The position numbers and the translations under genes were made by a program. Shown here piece by piece: positions 6,596-14,355 of a stretch of DNA of 54,854 nucleotides; within the stretch, counting starts at the first letter, position 1; each line of letters begins with the position of its first letter. The notes under the pieces were generated by a model, which did not search any database, was not told the origin of the DNA, and worked only from the letters and a program-made list of their open reading frames with translations. This DNA is from Luteipulveratus flavus (GTDB taxonomy: Bacteria > Actinomycetota > Actinomycetes > Actinomycetales > Dermatophilaceae). Location of the stretch: positions 1 to 54,854 of the forward strand of contig NZ_JAROAV010000002.1 of assembly GCF_029439465.1 (NCBI RefSeq), written 5' to 3'.

Positions 6596-8884
6596 TCAAC
6601 GGAGCTCGAGAACGGCGTAGTCGCCGGTGCGGAGGCGCAGGGACGCGACGCGTTCGAGTCCGGCCAGGTGGGCGGGGTAGCGCACGTCGACCACCAGGTA
6701 GCGCACGCGGTACCGGTCGCGGAGGACGTCGACCGATGCGGCCGACGGGCGGGTGAACGCCGTGTCGTTGGTCGCGAGCAGCGCTGGGTCGAAGAACCCG
6801 ATCCCGAAGGTGGGAACTCGTCGCCGGGCCGCCTCGGCGAGCACGGGCGGTGTGTACGACCAGCCCTCCACCAGCACGCGCCGCTCCCCCAGACCGGCGA
6901 TCCAGGCGTGCCGGTTGTCGTGCGAAACCGGTTGCCGCATATGGGCATTCGTCGCCAAGAGGTCGTCGGGCGAGGTGTGCTCGCGCAGCCAGCGCGCGGT
7001 GTCGAGACCGCCGAGCCCGATCGCCGCGTCCGCCCGGGTGGGCGGCACGGCCTCGCGCCAGGGCCGGTCGGCGACGGCCCGTACGGTGTCGGGGACGCGC
7101 ACCAGCCCGAGGGCGGTCACCGCGAGGGCCAGGAGGACGACCACGGTCCGCCACGGCGCCCGCTCCTCCGCATCACGCCGGAGCACGATCCAGGCGCCCA
7201 CGGCGAGGGCGAGCAGCAGCGCGACCGTGACGACGTACGGGCGGGTGAGGTCCGCGTACGACAGGTGTACGCCGCCCTGCCACGCCAGCTCGTGAGCGGT
7301 CGACCGTGCGACGAGCGTGATGAGCACTCCGGCGACGACACCGGATCCGACGAGCAGCCGGCGCGACCGCACGGACCGGTCCGCCAGCACCGTCCACAGC
7401 CCCCACGCGGAGGCGATGGCCAACGTCGGCTGCGCGAACCGCAGGAAGTAGTCCTCGCTGTTGTGCGGGTGCCCCAGCAGCAGGGTGGCGAGCACCCCGC
7501 TGCCCGCACACCCGAGCAGGAAGACCGCGCGGGCGTCCGTCACCCGGCGCAGCTGGAAGATCGCACCGGACCAGGCGCACGCCCACGAGGTGACCAGCAG
7601 GACGGTCGCGCCGGCCAGCGGGAGGCCGTGCCGAGGTACGCCGAGCTTGGTGGCGAGGTAGGCGCCGAGGTGCGCGGGCTGGAACCACATCCCCTGGCTG
7701 GCCCCGCGGAACAGCGCGACCTGGGCGAAGACGAGACCGGCCACGGTCACCGCTGCAGCCACCAGGAGGCTGCGCTCCGGACGTCGCCGCCGCAGCACGA
7801 CGACCACGGCCGCGAGCAGCAGGCCGCACAGGATCATCGGCAGACAGGTCGCCTTCGCACCGGTCAAAGCGGCCATGGCCAGACCGAGCAGCAGCACGTC
7901 CGGCACCGCCGGTCGAGGGAGGGTCAGCACGCGCAGCAGTACGTGCACGGCCAGCAGCATGAGGGCGAGTCCGTAGCCCAACGACGGGCTCAGCGGGTCC
8001 CACGCCGACACGAAGTCCTCGTCGAACGGCGAGACGGCGTACTTGCCGGGGAAGGGCGCGAAGTCGCCCACCATGCCGAGGATCACGGCCGCCGCGGCAC
8101 CCGCGTACGCGGATCGGCTGAGGCGGTACGCCACGAGCGCGGTCGCCGCGAAGACCAGCACGGTCGTGGTGGGCAGCAGCAACCGGTCCTGCAGGACCGA
8201 CGGGCTCAGCCCGGTCAGCCACGACATCGAGGCGAGGTGGGCGTTGACGAACCAGTGGTAGTCCAGCGGCTGGCCGCTCACCGTCGGGATCTGCGGTGGG
8301 AAGTGGTGCTTCAGCTCCGCGGTCAGCGCCACCTGGTACGGCTCGTCGCCGTTCGGGGTGACGGGGTCGCTGGTCGGGTATCTCCAGCCCAACCAGCCGA
8401 TCCCGCCGAACCACAGCATCGCGAAACAGCTCGCCGCTGCCGCACCCCACGCCAGGACGCGCGGCGCCGGCCGCAGGACCGGGAGCAGCACCTCCCGCCG
8501 GTCACGTCGGGCGAGCGCCACCACGAGCGCGAGCACCGGGAGCACCGCCGGCAGCCGAGGGACGCCGGCCGCGCGGCCGACGACGTACACCGGGAGCTGG
8601 AGGCACAGTCCGGTCAGCGTCCCGAACACCACCTGGTCGAGCCAGGTGTCCTCGTCCCGGCCCGACCACAGCAGCCGCCAGGCGACGACGCCGGGAAGGC
8701 CGACGAAGACGGCGAACGCCACGACGTACACGGCGATCTCGCGCCAGCGCGCACCGCCCGCGTGGCTGATCGACGCGAGTGTCACCAGCGTGACCAGCCA
8801 CGGAAGCGCGCTCAGGACGTGTCCGGGCCTCTGCACGGTCGGGCCCGGCCGACCGGCTCGTTCCCTGGTCTGCGTCGCCGCCAT
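6596..8884 (-). CDS. polytopic membrane protein, GT-C glycosyltransferase-like
   Basis: 762 residues with at least 12 hydrophobic helices. An acidic motif early in an extracytoplasmic loop (NGDEPYQVALTAELKHHFPP) and a following QPLDYHWFVNAHLASMSWLTG resemble loop-1 acidic motifs of GT-C lipid-linked glycosyltransferases. The soluble C-terminal part (about 640-762) follows the last helix. Start ATG 8884 has GGGAGGAG 5 nt upstream. It is divergent from the MMPL transporter, so both may build or export an envelope component. Substrate and reaction are unknown; the GT-C assignment is by topology and motif, not a family hit. Confidence 0.6.
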   Translation of the reverse strand: MAATQTRERAGRPGPTVQRPGHVLSALPWLVTLVTLASISHAGGARWREIAVYVVAFAVFVGLPGVVAWRLLWSGRDEDTWLDQVVFGTLTGLCLQLPVYVVGRAAGVPRLPAVLPVLALVVALARRDRREVLLPVLRPAPRVLAWGAAAASCFAMLWFGGIGWLGWRYPTSDPVTPNGDEPYQVALTAELKHHFPPQIPTVSGQPLDYHWFVNAHLASMSWLTGLSPSVLQDRLLLPTTTVLVFAATALVAYRLSRSAYAGAAAAVILGMVGDFAPFPGKYAVSPFDEDFVSAWDPLSPSLGYGLALMLLAVHVLLRVLTLPRPAVPDVLLLGLAMAALTGAKATCLPMILCGLLLAAVVVVLRRRRPERSLLVAAAVTVAGLVFAQVALFRGASQGMWFQPAHLGAYLATKLGVPRHGLPLAGATVLLVTSWACAWSGAIFQLRRVTDARAVFLLGCAGSGVLATLLLGHPHNSEDYFLRFAQPTLAIASAWGLWTVLADRSVRSRRLLVGSGVVAGVLITLVARSTAHELAWQGGVHLSYADLTRPYVVTVALLLALAVGAWIVLRRDAEERAPWRTVVVLLALAVTALGLVRVPDTVRAVADRPWREAVPPTRADAAIGLGGLDTARWLREHTSPDDLLATNAHMRQPVSHDNRHAWIAGLGERRVLVEGWSYTPPVLAEAARRRVPTFGIGFFDPALLATNDTAFTRPSAASVDVLRDRYRVRYLVVDVRYPAHLAGLERVASLRLRTGDYAVLELR

Positions 8885-9000
8885 CGTCTCCTCCCGTGAC
8901 GTACGGAGGGTCAGTGCCATCGTGCCCGTGGGGGACGGCGTGGTCCGCACTGCGACACGCCCTACCGAAGTAGCACGCCACCCTGCCGCGGGGTACCCCT

Positions 9001-9038
9001 TCAGGGCTACCCCGGAACCATCCCTGAGTCGCCCCTGA
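9001..9038. promoter_or_regulatory. CCCTGA repeats between divergent envelope genes
   Basis: CCCTGA at 9022-9027 and 9033-9038 form a direct repeat with an 11-bp period (one helical turn), as bound by OmpR-type regulators. An inverted copy TCAGGG is at 9001-9006. The region 8885-9152 between the membrane protein and the MMPL gene also holds GGGGTACCCC near 8990. No gene is seen in it. Confidence 0.35.
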
Positions 9039-9152
9039 AACCGCCTTCGGCGTGATGACGCGGCCCGACGCGAGGGCGCAGGCTGTCAGACGTCAGCCGC
9101 CGTGCACCTCGCGCAGCGGACCCGCACACCAGACGAAACTCAGGGGATAGAC

Positions 9153-11303
9153 ATGTTCGCCAAGCTCGGTAAGGGCGTGGTCAGGCATCCGTGGTGGGTG
9201 ATCGGCGCGTGGGTGCTCCTCGCCGCCGTCGTCATCGCCACCGCGCCGAAGCTCACCACGACCAACGACGAGTCCGACTTCCTGCCGAAGCACTACGAGT
9301 CGATCAAGGCCGCGCAGCTGCAGGAGGCCAAGTACTCCGACACCACCACTCTCGGCGGCATCGTCGTCATCGACCGCCAGGACGGCAAGGCGCTCACCGC
9401 CGCCGACAACGCCAAGATCAAGCAGATCGCCACCGACCTCGGCCAGCAGGTCAAGGCCCCCGCCACCGGCGTCGCCGCCGGCCCGCCCGCCGCCGACCAC
9501 CGCGTCCAGACGCTGATGGTCAGCTTCGGCAAGGACGCCGACACCTGGGGCGACGACGCCCGCGAGGTCGTCAAGGGGATGCGCGAGAACCTCGGCAACC
9601 AGGTCAAGGGCACCGACCTGCGGTACGGCATCACCGGACCCACCGCCCAGGCGATCGACAGCGAGGAGTCGGACAGCAAGTCCGAGGCGCTGATCGGGAT
9701 CGCCACCATCGGCCTGATCATCGTGCTGCTGCTCATCATCTTCCGCAGCCCCGTCATCGCCCTGCTGCCGATCGTGCTCATCCTGCTCGTCTCGCAGGTC
9801 GCCACCGGCTTCATCGGCTGGGCCAACGAGATCTTCGACCTCAACGCCGACAGCTCGATCAGCGTGATCCTCATCGTCGTGCTGTTCGGCATCGGCACCG
9901 ACTACATCCTGTTCCTGATGTTCCGCTACCGCGAGCGACTGCGGATGGGCGAGGACAAGAGGACCGCGATGGTCTCCGCGGTCGGCCGGGTCGGCGAGGC
10001 CATCGCCTCCGCCGCGGGCGCCGTCATCGCCGCGTTCATGGCCCTCGTGCTCTCCTCGCTGGGGATCTTCCGAGCCATCGGTCCCGCGCTCGCCATCGCG
10101 GTGGCCGTCATGCTCGTCGCGGGTCTGACCCTGGTCCCGGCGGTCGTGTCCCTGATGGGCCCGAAGGTGTTCTGGCCGAGCAAGGCCTGGCAGCGCGAGC
10201 CCAAGCACACGACGTCGGCCCGGATCGGCCGCTCCCTCGGTCGTCGTCCGGCGGTGTACGCCGTCGTCACCGGCGGCGTCCTCGTCGCCCTGTCGGTGTT
10301 CTCGTTCGGGTTCAAGCCGTCCTTCGACTTCGGCTCCAGCGGCCTGCCGAAGGACGCGGAGTCCACCGTCGCGCTGAACACCCTGAAGCAGAGCCTCCCC
10401 GCCGGGTCCACCGACCCGAGCACGGTGCTGGTGACCAGCAACGACGGCGGACGCCTGGCGCAGACCGGGCTGACGTCGTACGCCACCGGCCTGTCGAAGG
10501 TGCCTGGCGTCGGGCAGGTGTCACCACCGGAGCTGAGCAAGGACGGCAGCACCGCGACGTACCAGGTGGTCCTGGACGACGACCCGGCGTCGGAGAAGGC
10601 GATCGACGTCGTCGGCGGTCCGCTGCGCGACGCGGCGCACCGCTCACCGGCGGGGACGACCGCGTACGTGGGTGGTTCGACCTCGGTCTACGTCGACCTG
10701 GACGACGCCATGGTGCGCGACTACAAGGTCGTCTTCCCGGTGGCGGCGGTCGTGATCATGCTGATCCTCGGGCTGCTGCTGCGCTCGATCGTGGCACCGC
10801 TCTACCTGATGGCATCCGTCGGGCTCGGGTTCGGGGCGACGCTCGGCGCGACCGTGCTGCTGATGCAGTCCGGCTCGGCCACCGGCGGCCTGATCTTCAT
10901 GCTGCCGATCTACATGTACCTGTTCGTGGTCGCCCTCGGGACGGACTACAACATCCTGATGGTCGCCCGGCTGCGGGAGGAGGCCCGCGAGGGCCGCAGC
11001 CCGAGGGACGCGGCGGCCAAGGCGTTCCAGCACGCCGGCCCGACGGTCGCCGCGGCCGGTCTGATCCTGGCGGGTTCGTTCGCCTCGCTGATGCTGGCGG
11101 GCAACGACCTGATGGTGTCGATGGGCTTCGCGATCTCCTTCGGGATCGGGGTGGCGGCGTTCGTCATGGCGATGTTCTTCACGCCGGCGATCACCGCCCT
11201 GCTCGGTCACGCGGCGTGGTGGCCCGGGCACGGTGACGCCCGCCGGCGCTCCACCACCCCGCCGCCCGAGCGGGACATGGAGCTGGTCGGCTCCCGCCAC
11301 TGA
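9153..11303 (+). CDS. MMPL-family RND transporter
   Basis: 716 residues with two MMPL/RND repeats. Each has a large extracytoplasmic domain after the first helix and the paired motifs GIGTDYILFLMFRYRE (Asp 250) and LGTDYNILMVARLREE (Asp 598), the proton-relay Asp-Tyr pairs of MmpL proteins. It likely exports a lipid, glycolipid or drug across the cytoplasmic membrane using the proton gradient. ATG 9153 (MFAKLGKGVVRHPWWV) is chosen because CAGGGGAT sits just upstream and the first helix follows at once; the longer in-frame start gives a polar extension. A strong hairpin follows the stop. Confidence 0.92.
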   Translation: MFAKLGKGVVRHPWWVIGAWVLLAAVVIATAPKLTTTNDESDFLPKHYESIKAAQLQEAKYSDTTTLGGIVVIDRQDGKALTAADNAKIKQIATDLGQQVKAPATGVAAGPPAADHRVQTLMVSFGKDADTWGDDAREVVKGMRENLGNQVKGTDLRYGITGPTAQAIDSEESDSKSEALIGIATIGLIIVLLLIIFRSPVIALLPIVLILLVSQVATGFIGWANEIFDLNADSSISVILIVVLFGIGTDYILFLMFRYRERLRMGEDKRTAMVSAVGRVGEAIASAAGAVIAAFMALVLSSLGIFRAIGPALAIAVAVMLVAGLTLVPAVVSLMGPKVFWPSKAWQREPKHTTSARIGRSLGRRPAVYAVVTGGVLVALSVFSFGFKPSFDFGSSGLPKDAESTVALNTLKQSLPAGSTDPSTVLVTSNDGGRLAQTGLTSYATGLSKVPGVGQVSPPELSKDGSTATYQVVLDDDPASEKAIDVVGGPLRDAAHRSPAGTTAYVGGSTSVYVDLDDAMVRDYKVVFPVAAVVIMLILGLLLRSIVAPLYLMASVGLGFGATLGATVLLMQSGSATGGLIFMLPIYMYLFVVALGTDYNILMVARLREEAREGRSPRDAAAKAFQHAGPTVAAAGLILAGSFASLMLAGNDLMVSMGFAISFGIGVAAFVMAMFFTPAITALLGHAAWWPGHGDARRRSTTPPPERDMELVGSRH

Positions 11304-11307
11304 CCCA

Positions 11308-11344
11308 GGTCGTCCGGCGCCCTCAGGGGTGGCGCCGGACGACC
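11308..11344. terminator. 14-bp perfect stem terminator after MMPL gene
   Basis: GGTCGTCCGGCGCC (11308-11321), 9-nt loop, perfect complement 11331-11344. It starts 5 nt after the MMPL stop. Confidence 0.8.
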
Positions 11345-11356
11345 GGTGAGGCTCGC

Positions 11357-11391
11357 AGGGCCCGGTCGCTCGACGTGAGCGGCCGGGCCCT
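11357..11391. terminator. second hairpin in series
   Basis: AGGGCCCGGTCGCTC (11357-11371), loop GACGT, GAGCGGCCGGGCCCT (11377-11391); 14 Watson-Crick pairs plus one T-G wobble. Probably a back-up terminator. Confidence 0.65.
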
Positions 11392-11400
11392 TCGGCGGTC

Positions 11401-11433
11401 GACCTGGCGCCACGGTGGAGGTGGTGCCAGGTC
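11401..11433 (+). promoter_or_regulatory. third hairpin, just upstream of patatin gene
   Basis: GACCTGGCGCCAC (11401-11413), loop GGTGGAG, GTGGTGCCAGGTC (11421-11433); 12 of 13 pairs. It ends 43 nt before the chosen start of the patatin-like gene, so it may be an operator or 5' leader structure rather than a terminator. Confidence 0.45.
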
Positions 11434-11475
11434 GGTCGTCGGTATCAGCGCCAGGTGAGCCGGGCTCCTCCTCCC

Positions 11476-14217
11476 ATGGAGACGCACGAGCACGTCGACG
11501 ACGTGGAGCTGCGCATGCTCAGGGCGTCGGTCCGGCACGTCGCGCTCGCGGCTCTCGTCCTGCTGGCGCTGCAGATCCCGATGTGGTCGGCCGTCGGCCG
11601 GTCCTCGTACGCGACCGGTCCCGCCACCACGGCCGGGCGGCTGTCCCTGCTGCTGGACACCGGGTTCGCGATCGCCCTCGCCATGACCGCCGTACGCGCC
11701 TGCGAGTACCTGCGTGGGTGCGAGCTGCGGTACGCCCGGCACACCTGGCCGGACGACGCCACGCAGCGACGCGCCTACCTCGACGGCCGGTACCGGCGCA
11801 TCCGGTGGGCGGCGACCGTTCTCGTCGTCGCCGCGCTGCTGGACGTCGTCGAGAACGTCGTCCTGTGGCAGCGGCTCCGCCAGGACGGCGAACCCCTGAC
11901 CGGGCTGTGGGTCGGGTGGCTGAGCCCCGTGTGGCTCGCGCTCGGCCTCGCCGCGGCCGTCGTCCTGTGCGCCGTGTGGTGGCAGCGCGCCGACGAGCGC
12001 CGGCGTCGGATCGCCGACCCGATGGACCAGGTCACCCGCCGCACCGACGAGGCGATGACGACCGGCGGCACGATCATCGCCTGCTCCGGCGGCGGGATCC
12101 GCTCGGCGTCCTTCTGCCTGGGCGCGCTGCAGTCCCTGATGACGGCGGGCGTGTACCGGCAGGCGCGTGCGGTGGTCGGCGTGAGCGGCGGTGGCTACAT
12201 GGCCGCCGCGTTCCACTGGACCGGCCGCACCGTCGAGGACCACGAGCAGCCCCCGTTCGAGCAGGGCACCACCGAGCTCGCCCTGCTGCGCCGACACACC
12301 CGCTACCTGCTGCCCCGCGGCACCGAGGTGTTCCGCGGCGTCATGTCGGTGCTGTACGGCGTCGTCATCAACGTCGTCTTCGTCCTGGTGGCGCTGCGAG
12401 CGATCTCCTGGCTGCTGGGCTGGTACCTGCACGAGTACGACGTGGTTCAGGTGACCGACGACGCGACGGCGATCCGGTTCTCACCGTGGTGGATCGCGGC
12501 GGCGCTGCTGTGCTGGGGTCTCGCCGTCGGGTCCTTCCTCCTGGTCGAGAAGGTCATCGACCGCTTCGGTCAGGTCGACGACCGCGTCCGGCGAGAGCTG
12601 CGCTCGGGCATCGGCACGCTGCTGGCGGTCGGGGCGGCCACCACGCTGCTCATGCTCGGCGTGCCGCTGACCGTGCGGTGGCTCACCTCCCGGTCCGCCG
12701 ACGGCGCCAGGCTCCCCCACACGCTGCGGGCGCTCATCGATCCCGGGCCGGTGAGCTCGGCGACCCTGCTCGCACTGCTCACCGGTCTGGTCGCGCTGGC
12801 TCGTACCGTCGCCACCGGCCTGAGCAAGGTCGGGGACGAGGACGCGCGGCTGGCGAGGCTCGTCGCGAAGCTGCGTCTCGTCGTCGCACCCTGGCTCGGC
12901 ACGGTCCTCATCCTCGCAGCGGCGTACCTGGTCCTCGTGCGCTGGACCTTCGCGTACGCCACCTCGGCGGGCTGGCGCTCGAGCTGGAGCGTCGCCCTGT
13001 GGTGCGGGGTCATCGTGCTCGGGGTCCGGCTGGTCTCCGACGTGAACCGCACCTCGCTGCACCACTTCTACCGCGAGCGCCTGGCCACGACCTTCCTCGT
13101 CGAGCGGCGTCGCGGCCGGGCCGTCGCCGAGCCGTACGCCAAGCCGCTCCCGGTGTCGGAGTACGCCGCGGTCGGCCCGACCGGCGGGCCGGAGCTGGTG
13201 ATGGCCGCCGTCGCGAACGTCGCCGACGCAGAGTACGTCCCCGCCGGCCGCGGGTGCGTACCGTTCGTCATCGCCGCCGACCGCACCGGCGTCCTCGGCG
13301 ACCCGACCCTGCCGGCCGGCGGGACCCGCACGACCGACGAGTACGAGCGCAGCGCCGACTACGACCTGCGCGACCTCACCCTTCCCGCCTCGATGGCGAT
13401 CAGCGGCGCCGCGGTGTCACCGCTCGCGGGTCGAGCCAGTGCTCGCACCCGGCCGGTCCGCGTCCTGCTGACCGTGCTGAACGCCCGCCTCGGCGTGTGG
13501 CTACCCAACCCGTACGCCCGCCCGCCGGCCCTCACCGCGAAGGCGCTGAAGGAGCGCGCGGCGCTGGCCGGGCCCGGCGAGGGCGACCGCCGCGGCCGGT
13601 GGCGCGTCCGCGGCTGGGAGCTGCTCGCCCGGACGACCAGCGTCGCGAGCAAGCCCGGGCCGTACCGGCTGCTGCGGGAGGCCTTCGGCCGGCCGTCGCT
13701 GTACGACCGCCGCATCTACGTCACCGACGGCGGCCACTACGACAACCTCGGGCTGCTGGAGGCCCTGCGCCGACGCCCGAACCGCGTCGTGGTCATCGAC
13801 GCGAGCAACGACAAGGAGAACACCTTCGGGGCGCTCGCCGACGCCGTGGCGACCGCGCGGATGGACCTCGGCATCGAGGTCACCGTGGACACCGCCCGGC
13901 TGCGGTCGACGTCCGACGAGCGCGCCGCCTCCGCCTGGACCGTCGGCACCGCGACGTACCCACCGGGGGCGGACGGCATGGTCCACGCCGCCGACGTCAT
14001 CTTCGTCAAGGCGGTGCTCACCGACGGGCTGAGCACCGACCTCGAGCACTACGCGCTGGACAACCCCGACTTCCCGCGGCGCTCGACCGGCGACCAGTCG
14101 TACGACGAGTGGGACTTCGAGGCGTACCGGCAGCTCGGTCGTACGCTCGCCGACGACATGGTCAGCGGCACCCGGCTGGGCGGCCTGACCGCGGTTCCCC
14201 TCGACCGCACGGCGTGA
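11476..14217 (+). CDS. membrane-anchored patatin-like phospholipase
   Basis: About 913 residues. Membrane helices lie near residues 20-40, 55-75, 110-130 and 150-170. A patatin core opens with the oxyanion motif CSGGGIRSASFCLGALQ and nucleophile S237 in GVSGGGY. More helices follow (about 290-320, 335-360, 390-415, 470-520). The catalytic dyad is completed by D751 in TDGGHYDNLGLLEAL. So the hydrolase domain is split by membrane segments, the layout of large bacterial patatins acting on membrane lipids. The start is uncertain: ATG 11476 (METHEHVDDVELRML) is preferred over GTG 11455, and neither has a clear ribosome site. It is a lone gene after a hairpin run. Confidence 0.75.
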   Translation: METHEHVDDVELRMLRASVRHVALAALVLLALQIPMWSAVGRSSYATGPATTAGRLSLLLDTGFAIALAMTAVRACEYLRGCELRYARHTWPDDATQRRAYLDGRYRRIRWAATVLVVAALLDVVENVVLWQRLRQDGEPLTGLWVGWLSPVWLALGLAAAVVLCAVWWQRADERRRRIADPMDQVTRRTDEAMTTGGTIIACSGGGIRSASFCLGALQSLMTAGVYRQARAVVGVSGGGYMAAAFHWTGRTVEDHEQPPFEQGTTELALLRRHTRYLLPRGTEVFRGVMSVLYGVVINVVFVLVALRAISWLLGWYLHEYDVVQVTDDATAIRFSPWWIAAALLCWGLAVGSFLLVEKVIDRFGQVDDRVRRELRSGIGTLLAVGAATTLLMLGVPLTVRWLTSRSADGARLPHTLRALIDPGPVSSATLLALLTGLVALARTVATGLSKVGDEDARLARLVAKLRLVVAPWLGTVLILAAAYLVLVRWTFAYATSAGWRSSWSVALWCGVIVLGVRLVSDVNRTSLHHFYRERLATTFLVERRRGRAVAEPYAKPLPVSEYAAVGPTGGPELVMAAVANVADAEYVPAGRGCVPFVIAADRTGVLGDPTLPAGGTRTTDEYERSADYDLRDLTLPASMAISGAAVSPLAGRASARTRPVRVLLTVLNARLGVWLPNPYARPPALTAKALKERAALAGPGEGDRRGRWRVRGWELLARTTSVASKPGPYRLLREAFGRPSLYDRRIYVTDGGHYDNLGLLEALRRRPNRVVVIDASNDKENTFGALADAVATARMDLGIEVTVDTARLRSTSDERAASAWTVGTATYPPGADGMVHAADVIFVKAVLTDGLSTDLEHYALDNPDFPRRSTGDQSYDEWDFEAYRQLGRTLADDMVSGTRLGGLTAVPLDRTA

Positions 14218-14268
14218 TCCCGGTCGACAGGCCGCGAGCCGCGCGGTAACGTCGCTCCTCCCCCTGCA

Positions 14269-14290
14269 CGCATGGTGTCGTTGCCATGCG
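14269..14290 (+). promoter_or_regulatory. inverted repeat upstream of helR-like gene
   Basis: CGCATGG (14269-14275) and CCATGCG (14284-14290) with an 8-nt spacer, 66 nt before the chosen start. It may be an operator or a leader hairpin. It does not resemble the rifamycin-associated element as I remember it. Confidence 0.35.
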
Positions 14291-14355
14291 GTCAGCAGGC
14301 CCACGGTGCGGGACTGCGTGCCGACCTCATCCACCTCAGAGAGGCCATCCTCGTC

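Noticed and set aside
6668-8899. 743-codon frame opposite the GT-C-like membrane protein
   Set aside because: Gln/Arg/His/Gly-rich antisense shadow; the minus-strand frame gives clear membrane helices and a ribosome site.
11415-14249. 944-codon plus-strand frame overlapping the patatin gene
   Set aside because: Arg/Pro/Ala-rich nonsense; the other frame carries patatin motifs.
14218-14355. Rifamycin-associated element upstream of the helR-like gene
   Set aside because: The only dyad (CGCATGG/CCATGCG) does not match the element as I remember it.
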